From Candidatus Aminicenantota bacterium (GTDB taxonomy: Bacteria > Acidobacteriota > Aminicenantia > UBA2199): a stretch of 13,056 nucleotides of DNA. Position 1 is the stretch's first letter. Each line of letters opens with the position of its first letter. Both the position numbers and the translations under genes were made by a program. Below the pieces are notes generated by a model that was not told the DNA's origin, did no database searches, and saw nothing but the letters and a program-made list of their open reading frames with translations. The stretch lies in NCBI GenBank assembly GCA_026393775.1, contig JAPKZM010000320.1, forward strand, positions 1-13,056, written 5' to 3'. Of the stretch, positions 6,710 through 12,801 are shown piece after piece.

Positions 6710-7246
6710 ATGGCAGCCAAGAGCCTTAAACATTTCTTCAAATACGTGGTCATCGATATCCTGCTGGCGGCGTTGATCTCATTCTTCCTGATCAACTACG
6801 TGGTTTCGGCCTACAAGGTCGATGGCGGTTCCATGGAGCCGTTGCTCCGCGACCAGGAGCGCATCCTGATCTCCAAGCTGGGCATCAACAAGGACCATCT
6901 GCGTCGTTTCGATATCGTAGTGCTGTTCAGGCCCGACGAGCCCGACAAGTCGCTGGTCAAGCGCATCATCGGCCTGCCCGAGGAGATCATCGAGATCCGC
7001 GCCGGCGAAGTCTACATCAACGATAAGCCGCTCAAGCAGCCCTGGCAAAGCGATAACCCGGAGGCCATGAGAGCGCCGGGCGACATGAAGGCGCTGCTCA
7101 TCCCGCACGGCATGTTTTTTGTCATGGGCGATAATCGCCGCATCAGCCTCGATTCGCGCCAGTTCGGCCTGGTGCCGCAGAAATACATTTTCGGCAAGGC
7201 CTTTTTCCGCTACTGGCCTTTTGCCGCCATCGGCAAGATCGAGTAG
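6710..7246 (+). CDS. lepB: Signal peptidase I
   Basis: A 178-residue inner-membrane protease that removes signal peptides from exported proteins. One N-terminal transmembrane helix (about 13-33) is followed by the catalytic segment GGSMEP with nucleophile Ser41, the general-base segment KRIIGLP with Lys84, and the box MGDNRRISLDSR (139-150). The Ser/Lys dyad and the GDN and S/D-R boxes are intact. This is a short, single-anchor form compared with the two-anchor E. coli enzyme. The ATG at 6710 has no Shine-Dalgarno site, and the promoter predicts a leader of about 3 nt. Several neighbours carry Sec signal peptides and would be substrates. It is probably monocistronic, as a hairpin follows the stop. 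Confidence 0.95.
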   Translation: MAAKSLKHFFKYVVIDILLAALISFFLINYVVSAYKVDGGSMEPLLRDQERILISKLGINKDHLRRFDIVVLFRPDEPDKSLVKRIIGLPEEIIEIRAGEVYINDKPLKQPWQSDNPEAMRAPGDMKALLIPHGMFFVMGDNRRISLDSRQFGLVPQKYIFGKAFFRYWPFAAIGKIE

Positions 7247-7249
7247 GCC

Positions 7250-7285
7250 CGCCCGGCTGCAAGCAATAAAATCGCGCAGCGGGCG
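7250..7285 (+). terminator. Hairpin, probable weak terminator of lepB
   Basis: CGCCCGGCTGC (7250-7260) pairs with GCAGCGGGCG (7276-7285), giving a 10-bp stem with one bulged G and a 15-nt loop. It begins 3 nt after the lepB stop. Only three T's follow, so termination may be incomplete or Rho-assisted. Confidence 0.45.
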
Positions 7286-7307
7286 TTTGCCGGCGCCAAG
7301 GAGTAAC

Positions 7308-7400
7308 ATGATCAGGTCCGGGCCGCGGCATGGTCGCGGACTACCATCCAGGGCCATGCCCCGACCGCGTTCCCCCTTGTCATACCGGCCCCGGATGTGA
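7308..7400 (+). CDS. Possible 30-residue Arg/Pro-rich small ORF or leader peptide
   Basis: An ATG at 7308 is preceded by AAGGAG (7298-7303) with a 4-nt gap, better than the start context of the annotated genes on either side. The reading frame has 30 codons with 8 Arg and 6 Pro and stops at TGA 7398-7400, inside the promoter of the metallopeptidase gene. The DNA also contains inverted repeats (GGCATGG/CCATGCC). It may be a small protein, a leader peptide, or chance in GC-rich DNA. No known family is recognised. Confidence 0.25.
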   Translation: MIRSGPRHGRGLPSRAMPRPRSPLSYRPRM

Positions 7401-7406
7401 TATAAA
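7377..7406 (+). promoter_or_regulatory. Extended -10 promoter for the metallopeptidase/efp genes
   Basis: TTGTCA (7377-7382), an 18-base spacer and TATAAA (7401-7406), with TGA directly before the -10 forming an extended -10 element. The predicted start is at about 7412-7414, and the ATG is at 7414, so the mRNA should be leaderless. Confidence 0.6.
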
Positions 7407-7413
7407 GTAGCCG

Positions 7414-8634
7414 ATGAAAACTCGTTTTTTTTTACTGGCGGCGGTCTTTTTTTCAAGCGGCTTTTTTCTATGCGGGCAGACTTCGTCCGTCGCCGAGCTG
7501 AAGAAATCGGTCGTCGAGATCGGCCGCCTCGACTTCACCAGCGACGTCCCGGTCCGCTACCTGGACCGCGCCCAGATGAAAAGCTATATCGAACGGCTGT
7601 TCGACAGCGATTATCCCGAAGAACTGGCGGGCAAAGAGAGCGAGTTTTTTTACCTGATGGGTTTTACGGCCGAGAAGATAACCCTCAAACCCATGCGCAA
7701 GAAGATCATCCTGGAAAACGTCGGCGGCATGTACAATGAAAAAACCAAGGAGCTGCTGGCCATCGAGGAATTCCGCAACCTGGACATGCTCAATACGCCC
7801 GCCCTGGCCCATGAACTGCGCCATGCCATCCAAGACCAGCATTTCCACCTGGCCCGGCTTCTGGGGGACTATTCCGACTACGACGACCGCAAGTTGGCGG
7901 TCCTGGCGGCGATCGAGGGCGACGCCACCTGGGTCATGATCCGCCAGCTCGGCTTCGACCCCGATTTGATCGGCGAAGCGTTCAGCCCCGACAACGTACT
8001 GGCTTTTTCGGCGCTGGCCGGGGCTTCCTCGCTCGGCGACGCGCCGGCCATCGTCAAGTTCCAACTGCTCATGCCTTACCTGGACGGGTTGAAGTTCAGC
8101 CGCGACGTTTTCAATAAAAGGAAATGGAAGGGTTTGAACCAGGTCCTGAACCAGCCACCGCAGTCGTCCGAACAGATCCTGCACCCGGAGAAGTATTTCA
8201 GCCAGGAAAAGCCGCTGGCCGTGCGCATCGACTACCGGCCGACGTCCTGGCAAGAGGTCCACGCCGGGGTGGTCGGCGAATATTTTCTGAACGTGCTTCT
8301 GGCCGAGGGCACTGAAATCAGCGACGCCGCGGCCGGCTGGAACGGGGATGCCTATGTCATCTACCGCAGCAACGGTTCCGCCCTGCTGCTCTGGGAAGCG
8401 CACTGGGACACGGCGCAGGATTGCGCCCGTTTTACCGCCGCTTTCAGGAGCTTCCTGGAAAAGAAATTCAAGCCCGCCTTCCGCGCCGGCCGGAACAACG
8501 GACGCGCCTTCTTGGCGGGTAATTCCCCCGGCGGATACTTTTTCCTGCATGAAAGCAATGCCACTTTATTCTATGCCCGCAGCAACGACCGCGGACAGAT
8601 CAATGCGTTCATCGACGGAGGTAACTATGATTAA
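7414..8634 (+). CDS. Secreted HExxH-type metallopeptidase-like protein
   Basis: A 406-residue protein of no named family that I can identify. Residues 4-20 form a signal-peptide-like hydrophobic stretch. A cysteine at 20 lacks a good lipobox (FFLC), so lipoprotein status is doubtful. ALAHELRHAIQDQHF (130-144) contains HELRH with His133, Glu134 and His137, the zinc-binding and catalytic pattern of HExxH peptidases. AAIEGDATW (165-173) supplies Glu168 as a likely third, gluzincin-type ligand 31 residues after the motif. The C-terminal half (about 190-406) has no recognisable motif. The ATG has no Shine-Dalgarno site and a promoter ends right at it. The 3' end overlaps efp by 8 nt and contains efp's ribosome site, coupling the two. 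The signal-peptide region contains runs of T9, T7 and T6. Peptidase activity is inferred from the motif. Confidence 0.68.
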   Translation: MKTRFFLLAAVFFSSGFFLCGQTSSVAELKKSVVEIGRLDFTSDVPVRYLDRAQMKSYIERLFDSDYPEELAGKESEFFYLMGFTAEKITLKPMRKKIILENVGGMYNEKTKELLAIEEFRNLDMLNTPALAHELRHAIQDQHFHLARLLGDYSDYDDRKLAVLAAIEGDATWVMIRQLGFDPDLIGEAFSPDNVLAFSALAGASSLGDAPAIVKFQLLMPYLDGLKFSRDVFNKRKWKGLNQVLNQPPQSSEQILHPEKYFSQEKPLAVRIDYRPTSWQEVHAGVVGEYFLNVLLAEGTEISDAAAGWNGDAYVIYRSNGSALLLWEAHWDTAQDCARFTAAFRSFLEKKFKPAFRAGRNNGRAFLAGNSPGGYFFLHESNATLFYARSNDRGQINAFIDGGNYD

Positions 8635-9190
8635 CGCCACCCAGATCAGAAGGGGAATGATTATTCTGATGGACAATAAACTGTATCGCGTCGAGGAGAT
8701 GGACCATGTCACCCCCGGGCGCTACAAATCGACCATCCACGTCAAAATGCGCGACCTGGAAAGCAACGTGCGCTCGCCGTTCCGCTTCGGTTCTTCCGAC
8801 CGGGTGGAAAAGGTGACCCTGGAGACGAAAGAGGTCACCTATTCCTACAACGACGGCACCCATTACATCTTCATGGACACGACGACCTACGACCAGCTCG
8901 GCCTGGACGAGGAGTTCATCGGCGACAACGTCTTTTACCTGAAGGAGAACGAAATCTACCAGATGGAGTTCTTCCAAGGCAAGCCGATCAACATCGTGCC
9001 GCCCCTCTCCATGGAGTTCGTGGTGGTCGAGACCGAGAAGAACATGAAGGGCTCGACGGTCCAGGCTTCCTACAAGCCGGCCAAGCTCGAGGGCGGCCTT
9101 GAGGTGACGGTGCCGCCGTTCATCGAAGTGGGCACGGTCATCAAGATCGACACCCGCGACGGCTCCTACATCGAGCGGGTCAGTAAGTAA
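8627..9190 (+). CDS. efp: Elongation factor P
   Basis: A 187-residue factor that binds between the P and E sites and relieves ribosome stalling at proline runs. Three beta-barrel domains are expected. The family segments are seen: YSYNDGTHYIFMD, GDNVFYLKEN, the VPPLSMEFVVVETE region, and the closing PPFIEVGTVIKIDTRDGSYIERV. The start at 8627 is set by GGAGGT at 8617-8622; the longer open frame only shadows the upstream gene, which efp overlaps by 8 nt. The loop that reaches the peptidyl-transferase centre reads HVTPGRYKS, with Arg32 where E. coli has the beta-lysylated Lys34 (KPGKG). This excludes lysine modification at the tip. It could mean EarP-type arginine rhamnosylation or an unmodified factor; no modification gene is in the window. 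Confidence 0.95.
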   Translation: MINATQIRRGMIILMDNKLYRVEEMDHVTPGRYKSTIHVKMRDLESNVRSPFRFGSSDRVEKVTLETKEVTYSYNDGTHYIFMDTTTYDQLGLDEEFIGDNVFYLKENEIYQMEFFQGKPINIVPPLSMEFVVVETEKNMKGSTVQASYKPAKLEGGLEVTVPPFIEVGTVIKIDTRDGSYIERVSK

Positions 9191-9240
9191 ACCCGCGCTC
9201 GAAACCGCTTTCTGGCAACTGTTTTGCAAAGGAGGAGGTT

Positions 9241-9807
9241 ATGTCCATATCTGCCATATTCCGTATAGTCTCGGTAGCATGGGTGGCATCTGAAATCATT
9301 CTTGCCCTTATCCTGCGTTCAACCGGCAAGGATAAGGCAAAAGATAAATCGTCCCTTTTGTTTTTATGGGTTACTATCTGCCTCAGCATCACGGTTGGTA
9401 TTGCCGTTGCTTTGTGGGGGCCGGGTTTTATCCGCGCCGCCTTCCCCGCATCCACCTATGCGGGATTGTGTTTTGTCGTGTCCGGGTTAATTCTGCGCTG
9501 GATCGCCATTCTCACCTTGCGGCGATATTTCACTGTGGATGTGGCGATTCGCGAAAATCATGCGATCATCGACAAGGGGGTGTACCGTTTCCTTCGCCAT
9601 CCGGCCTATAGCGGCAGCCTGCTTTCTTTTTTCGGCCTGGCGCTGTTTTTCGCCAACTGGCTGGCGTTCATCATTATTTTCCTGCCTATCCTTTTTGCCT
9701 TTCTCAGCAGAATCAGAATTGAAGAAGCCGTGCTGCTTGCCCAATTCGGGGAAAAATATTCAGACTACAGCGCGCGGGCAAAGAGGCTGATTCCGTTCAT
9801 CTGGTAG
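9241..9807 (+). CDS. Isoprenylcysteine carboxyl methyltransferase (ICMT)-family membrane protein
   Basis: A 188-residue integral membrane protein with about four or five hydrophobic segments. The C-terminal half carries the ICMT/PEMT-type signature: DKGVYRFLRHPAYSGSL (571-621 nt into nearby codons, residues about 113-129), then RIRIEEAVLLAQFG, KYSDYSARAKRLIPFIW. In this family the RHPxY and EE motifs line the SAM-binding cavity. Bacterial members methylate unknown small or lipid substrates; prenylated CaaX proteins are not expected here. AAAGGAGGAGG at 9228-9238 is a very strong Shine-Dalgarno site. It lies 50 nt after efp on the same strand. Base use is visibly AT-richer than in flanking genes (many ATT, TTT and AAA codons), suggesting a different history. 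Its stop is one base from that of the convergent M28 gene. Confidence 0.85.
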   Translation: MSISAIFRIVSVAWVASEIILALILRSTGKDKAKDKSSLLFLWVTICLSITVGIAVALWGPGFIRAAFPASTYAGLCFVVSGLILRWIAILTLRRYFTVDVAIRENHAIIDKGVYRFLRHPAYSGSLLSFFGLALFFANWLAFIIIFLPILFAFLSRIRIEEAVLLAQFGEKYSDYSARAKRLIPFIW

Positions 9808-9808
9808 C

Positions 9809-11647
9809 CTATTTGTCGGCCAGCAGGAACGCCGTCAGGTAGACCAGGCGGCTGATCTTGGCCAGGGTTTCGCCGTTGAATTTTTCCAGGCTGTCGGCCG
9901 GCGTGTGATAGGCGTCGCTCATGCCGCTCATGACGAAAACCCAGGGCTTGCCGGCCAGGGCGAAAGCGGCGTGGTCGCTGCCGCCCATCATGCGGTCCAG
10001 GTTCTTGGGCGCTTCACGGTAGAGGATGTCGAAGCCGACATAGCGGTTGGCCTCGCTCATGGCGTTTCTCAGGTCCGTCGATTCGTTCGCATAGGAAAGG
10101 AGCAGGAAGTTTTCCGGCTTGATCTTTTTCAGCAGCGCCTCGGGGTCCTCGACGTTCAGCATGCGCGTCATCCGGCGCAGCCCGGCTTCGTTCCAGGGCT
10201 GGGCGATCATGTCCAGGTTGAGATAGGCGACGGTGTTGTCCAAGGGAAACGCGGGATGTTCCACGTAATAGCGCGAACCGAACAATCCCTCCTCCTCGCC
10301 GGTCCAGAGGCAGAAGACCACGCTGCGCTTGGGTTTTTCGGAGTTGAGGGCCAGGGCGCGGGCGATGGCCAAGACCCCCGTGACGCCCGAACCGTTGTCC
10401 TCGGCGCCGTTGTAGACGTACTCTCCCCTGCGGCCGAGGTGGTCGAGATGGCCGCCGATGACCACGGCCTGGCTTTTCAGCTGCGGGTCGCTGCCCTCGA
10501 TGATGCCGACGACGTTGGCGCTTTTCAGCAGTCCGTAGCGGACCTGGTTGGTGATCTGCAGGCTGGCGCCCGGGATGATCAGCGAGTGCGGTTTGTATTT
10601 GGCCACGATCTTTTTTTGCAGAATTTCGACCGTTTCATTGGCGTTGGCCAGGATGGCGTTGGCCATGTCCCGGGAGATGCGGATGACGGTACGGTCTTCC
10701 CAGGGCAGCGCCTTGCTGCCGGGGAGCAGCAGCCGCTTGCGAGTGTCGGGCAGGATGGGTTTGTCGTCATGGATCTGCTGCTGGGCGAGGATGTCGCGAT
10801 AGACATCGCCGCCCTCGGCGATGGAATTATTCACGATCAAAACGGCCAGGGCGCCGCGCTTGAAGATGTCCGAGGTCTTGGCCAGGTCGGCGCCGCCGCC
10901 GCGCCTGGCCGGCATGGCCGGGAAATATTTTTCCTTGAGCTCCTTTTTTTGGAACGGCGAAGCATTGTCTTCCTTGCCCGGAGCTTCCGAAAGGATCATG
11001 ACGATCTTGTCCTTGACGTTGACAGCGGCCAGGTCGTCGTAGGCGACGCTCTTTTCACTGATGCCGTAGCCGGCGAACACAATCGGGGCGATGATCTCCA
11101 CGGGCAGGTTGGAGGAAAAGATGAAATCCACCCCCTGGGAAAACGCCTGGGTGCGTCGGGCCATGCCGGGGCGGACGGTTTGCAGGCTGGCGCCGGCGGT
11201 CGATTCGAGCGCTTCCTTGAGCTCGAATTCCTGCAGGAAGCCCCGCGCTGCCGGCCCAACGCTTTGGGCGGCGTCCCCTCGGTGGACCGGCGGCACATTG
11301 CTGGCCATTGATTGCATCTGGCCGGCTGGGGTTTTCATGGCGTCGCCGCCGGGCTGGAGGCCCCAGAGGGAAAAGAGCGAAATGGCATATTCGGCCGCCG
11401 TGTTATAGCCGCGGCTGCCGATCTCCCGGCCTTCGAGGTTGTCCGACGAAAGGAAAGCCAGCATGGCCATCATGTCCTTGGCCGTGATGCTGTCGAACCC
11501 CGCTTGCTGGCGCGCCGCGATCGCTTCCGTTTTTTCCACCAGCTGCAGGTTCTTGAGAAAATCGGGTTTCGTTTCTTTCTGTGCTTGAGCGCCGCGCAGC
11601 GGCGAAAGGAGCAGTCCAACCATCATGATGAAAACGATTTTTTTCAT
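9809..11647 (-). CDS. Exported M28-family metallopeptidase with PA-like insert
   Basis: A 612-residue protein. A signal peptide (1-22, ending GAQAQ) directs it to the periplasm or outside. Residues about 180-275 resemble a protease-associated (PA) domain (PIVFAGYGISEKSVAYDDLA, then VKDKIVMIL). The catalytic domain holds all M28 dizinc residues: His400 in GGHLDHLG, bridging Asp417 in AEDNGSG, catalytic Glu451 and ligand Glu452 in GEEEGLFGS, Asp479 in NLDM and His581 in YHTPAD. It should be an aminopeptidase or carboxypeptidase acting on peptides; specificity cannot be read. AGGAGG at 11652-11657 lies 4 nt before the ATG. A TAAAAT (11665-11670) might be a -10 element, but no -35 match is seen. 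The frame stays open far upstream through another gene; that extension is not real. Confidence 0.92.
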   Translation of the reverse strand: MKKIVFIMMVGLLLSPLRGAQAQKETKPDFLKNLQLVEKTEAIAARQQAGFDSITAKDMMAMLAFLSSDNLEGREIGSRGYNTAAEYAISLFSLWGLQPGGDAMKTPAGQMQSMASNVPPVHRGDAAQSVGPAARGFLQEFELKEALESTAGASLQTVRPGMARRTQAFSQGVDFIFSSNLPVEIIAPIVFAGYGISEKSVAYDDLAAVNVKDKIVMILSEAPGKEDNASPFQKKELKEKYFPAMPARRGGGADLAKTSDIFKRGALAVLIVNNSIAEGGDVYRDILAQQQIHDDKPILPDTRKRLLLPGSKALPWEDRTVIRISRDMANAILANANETVEILQKKIVAKYKPHSLIIPGASLQITNQVRYGLLKSANVVGIIEGSDPQLKSQAVVIGGHLDHLGRRGEYVYNGAEDNGSGVTGVLAIARALALNSEKPKRSVVFCLWTGEEEGLFGSRYYVEHPAFPLDNTVAYLNLDMIAQPWNEAGLRRMTRMLNVEDPEALLKKIKPENFLLLSYANESTDLRNAMSEANRYVGFDILYREAPKNLDRMMGGSDHAAFALAGKPWVFVMSGMSDAYHTPADSLEKFNGETLAKISRLVYLTAFLLADK

Positions 11648-11695
11648 CGGTCCTCCTAAAAGCAATTTTACGCAATCCCGACAGGAAAAGTTACT

Positions 11696-11779
11696 GCGAC
11701 CCCACAAGGGGGCGCATTCCCTGCGGGACATGCAGTCCCCGTAGGGGTCGCGTCCCCGAGGGGAACCGCCCCGAGGGGG
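11696..11779. repeat. Cluster of short GC-rich palindromes
   Basis: Within the 134-bp spacer between the membrane-protein gene and the M28 gene, five small inverted repeats follow one another. They are GCGACCCC/GGGGGCGC with a 4-nt loop (11696-11715), GCATTCCC/GGGACATGC (11714-11733), CCCC-GTA-GGGG (11737-11747), and two copies of CCCCGAGGGG (11754-11763 and 11769-11778). GCGACCCC (11696-11703) can also pair with GGGGTCGC (11744-11751), giving a larger alternative stem. It may terminate the membrane-protein transcript, protect mRNA ends, or be a REP-like element. There is no good T-run. Confidence 0.6.
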
Positions 11780-11781
11780 AT

Positions 11782-12603
11782 TTAGAACTCGACCCCGAAC
11801 TTTTTTTTCAACGCCAGGGCGATGATCATGGTCAGGGCCAGGTAATAGACCAGCCAGTGGGTCTTGAAACCCAGGAAAGAAATGCTGCGGGCCGGGTAGT
11901 GGATGGCGACGGAGACCAGGCGCGTGCCCGGAGCCAGCAGCTTCTCGGCCGGGTAGATGAAGTGCGCCATGGAAGACGAGGCCAGCTTTGTGTTGGACAG
12001 CGCAAGCAACTTGTCGCCGATGACGAGGCTCTTCTCGACCGCGGCGCCGTCGATGCGTAAATCGATGGCGGTGCTGCCCGCTTCGCCTGCTTTCAGTTTC
12101 CAGTCGATCTCGCGTAAGGCGGGAATGTAGACCGGGTTCATGGTCGTCCGGTAATGGGCGCTGGGCGCGACCGAGGCTTCCACGGAGCCGATGTCGCCGC
12201 TGAAGCGGGCTTTGACCGCAATGCTCTCGCCGGGGCGAAAGGGGCGCAGGCCGTAGCGGATATCCATCTGGACGAACAGCAGGAACAGCAAGGGGAGAAC
12301 CAGCAGCAGGGGCAGCAGATTCAGCAAAAAGTATTTGCCGGTGTAATACAGGCTTTTGAAGAAAGAGGCGAGGATCGTCCTCCAGAAGTCCCGGTAAAGG
12401 CGGATGGCCAGAATGTGGGCCTTGATGCGGTTCTTGGTTTCCTTGACTTTGGCGGGGTTGGAAACGGAGCGGTAGACGGCCAGGACGAATAGGGAGGTCA
12501 GCAGGCTGAGAAAAAGAATGCCCCAGAAGGGGGGGAGCTTGGCAAAGGGAGCCAGCAGGAGGTCGCAAGCCTTGGTCAGGAAATAGTTGACCTGTTGCGC
12601 CAT
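11782..12603 (-). CDS. Membrane protein, N-terminal half resembling Oxa1/EMC3 superfamily
   Basis: A 273-residue inner-membrane protein, not confidently assigned. Helix 1 is at about 27-45. It is followed by a basic, helix-prone cytoplasmic stretch (46-85, RSVSNPAKVKETKNRIKAHI and on), then a long hydrophobic block (about 88-112, possibly a hairpin). A polar, probably periplasmic beta-rich domain (113-240) and a last helix (about 248-266) with a KKK tail complete it. The N-terminal layout of helix, basic coil and helices recalls the EMC3/TMCO1/YidC insertase superfamily; the periplasmic domain and last helix are not typical of small members. The ATG directly abuts the stop of the 62-residue gene with no gap and no clear Shine-Dalgarno site, so translation is probably coupled. 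An A8 run encodes LKKK near the 3' end. The superfamily link is inference. Confidence 0.6.
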   Translation of the reverse strand: MAQQVNYFLTKACDLLLAPFAKLPPFWGILFLSLLTSLFVLAVYRSVSNPAKVKETKNRIKAHILAIRLYRDFWRTILASFFKSLYYTGKYFLLNLLPLLLVLPLLFLLFVQMDIRYGLRPFRPGESIAVKARFSGDIGSVEASVAPSAHYRTTMNPVYIPALREIDWKLKAGEAGSTAIDLRIDGAAVEKSLVIGDKLLALSNTKLASSSMAHFIYPAEKLLAPGTRLVSVAIHYPARSISFLGFKTHWLVYYLALTMIIALALKKKFGVEF

Positions 12604-12792
12604 TCAGGAAATGTAGCCCAGGCCGCTCAGCTTGCTGGCCAGTTCTTCCTTGTTGTCTCCGCTCTTGATCTTCTCGTACTCCTTGTTGATCAGGTCTTCC
12701 ACCAGTTCGTCCAGGGAAGAATAACCGTGAAAGGCGATGATCGCCTCGGCTTTCTGATCGGCTTCCTTGCTCAATTTGACTTTGCTTGCCAT
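12604..12792 (-). CDS. Small helix-rich protein, possibly ribbon-helix-helix-like
   Basis: A 62-residue protein. It opens with a short strand-like KVKLSKEAD and is followed by two helix-prone stretches (about 12-22 and 27-43), a pattern like the ribbon-helix-helix fold of MetJ/Arc-type DNA-binding proteins. The N-terminal strand is charged (KVKL), as in that group. AGGAGA at 12798-12803 lies 5 nt before the ATG and overlaps the stop of the upstream phosphodiesterase gene. The next gene starts immediately at its stop. It could be a regulator of this cluster or a protein-protein adaptor; the call rests on pattern alone. It is intact and codon use fits its neighbours. Confidence 0.7.
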   Translation of the reverse strand: MASKVKLSKEADQKAEAIIAFHGYSSLDELVEDLINKEYEKIKSGDNKEELASKLSGLGYIS

Positions 12793-12801
12793 GGTTTTCT
12801 C

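Noticed and set aside
7423..7476. Lipoprotein signal (Cys20) in the HELRH protein
   Set aside because: The residues before Cys are FFL, not a lipobox (L-A/S-G/A-C), so an ordinary Sec signal peptide is more likely.
7468..8550. 360-codon minus-strand ORF opposite the HELRH gene
   Set aside because: The plus strand has a signal peptide, HELRH motif, promoter and coupling to efp; the minus frame has no ribosome site, no motif and shadow-like composition.
8348..8626. Longer efp start
   Set aside because: The extension overlies the HELRH gene; GGAGGT 4 nt before 8627 and family length set the start.
9191..9240. Terminator or promoter between efp and the ICMT-family gene
   Set aside because: No stable inverted repeat with T-run and no paired -35/-10; only the strong Shine-Dalgarno site is clear.
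9905..11311. 468-codon plus-strand ORF antisense to the M28 gene
   Set aside because: It lies wholly opposite a gene with all M28 catalytic residues; its translation is Gly/Val/Asp-rich low-complexity text without domain motifs, as expected of the complementary frame in GC-rich DNA.
11665..11670. TAAAAT as -10 of an M28 promoter
   Set aside because: No -35-like hexamer at 16-18 bases upstream; mentioned with the gene but not listed as a promoter.
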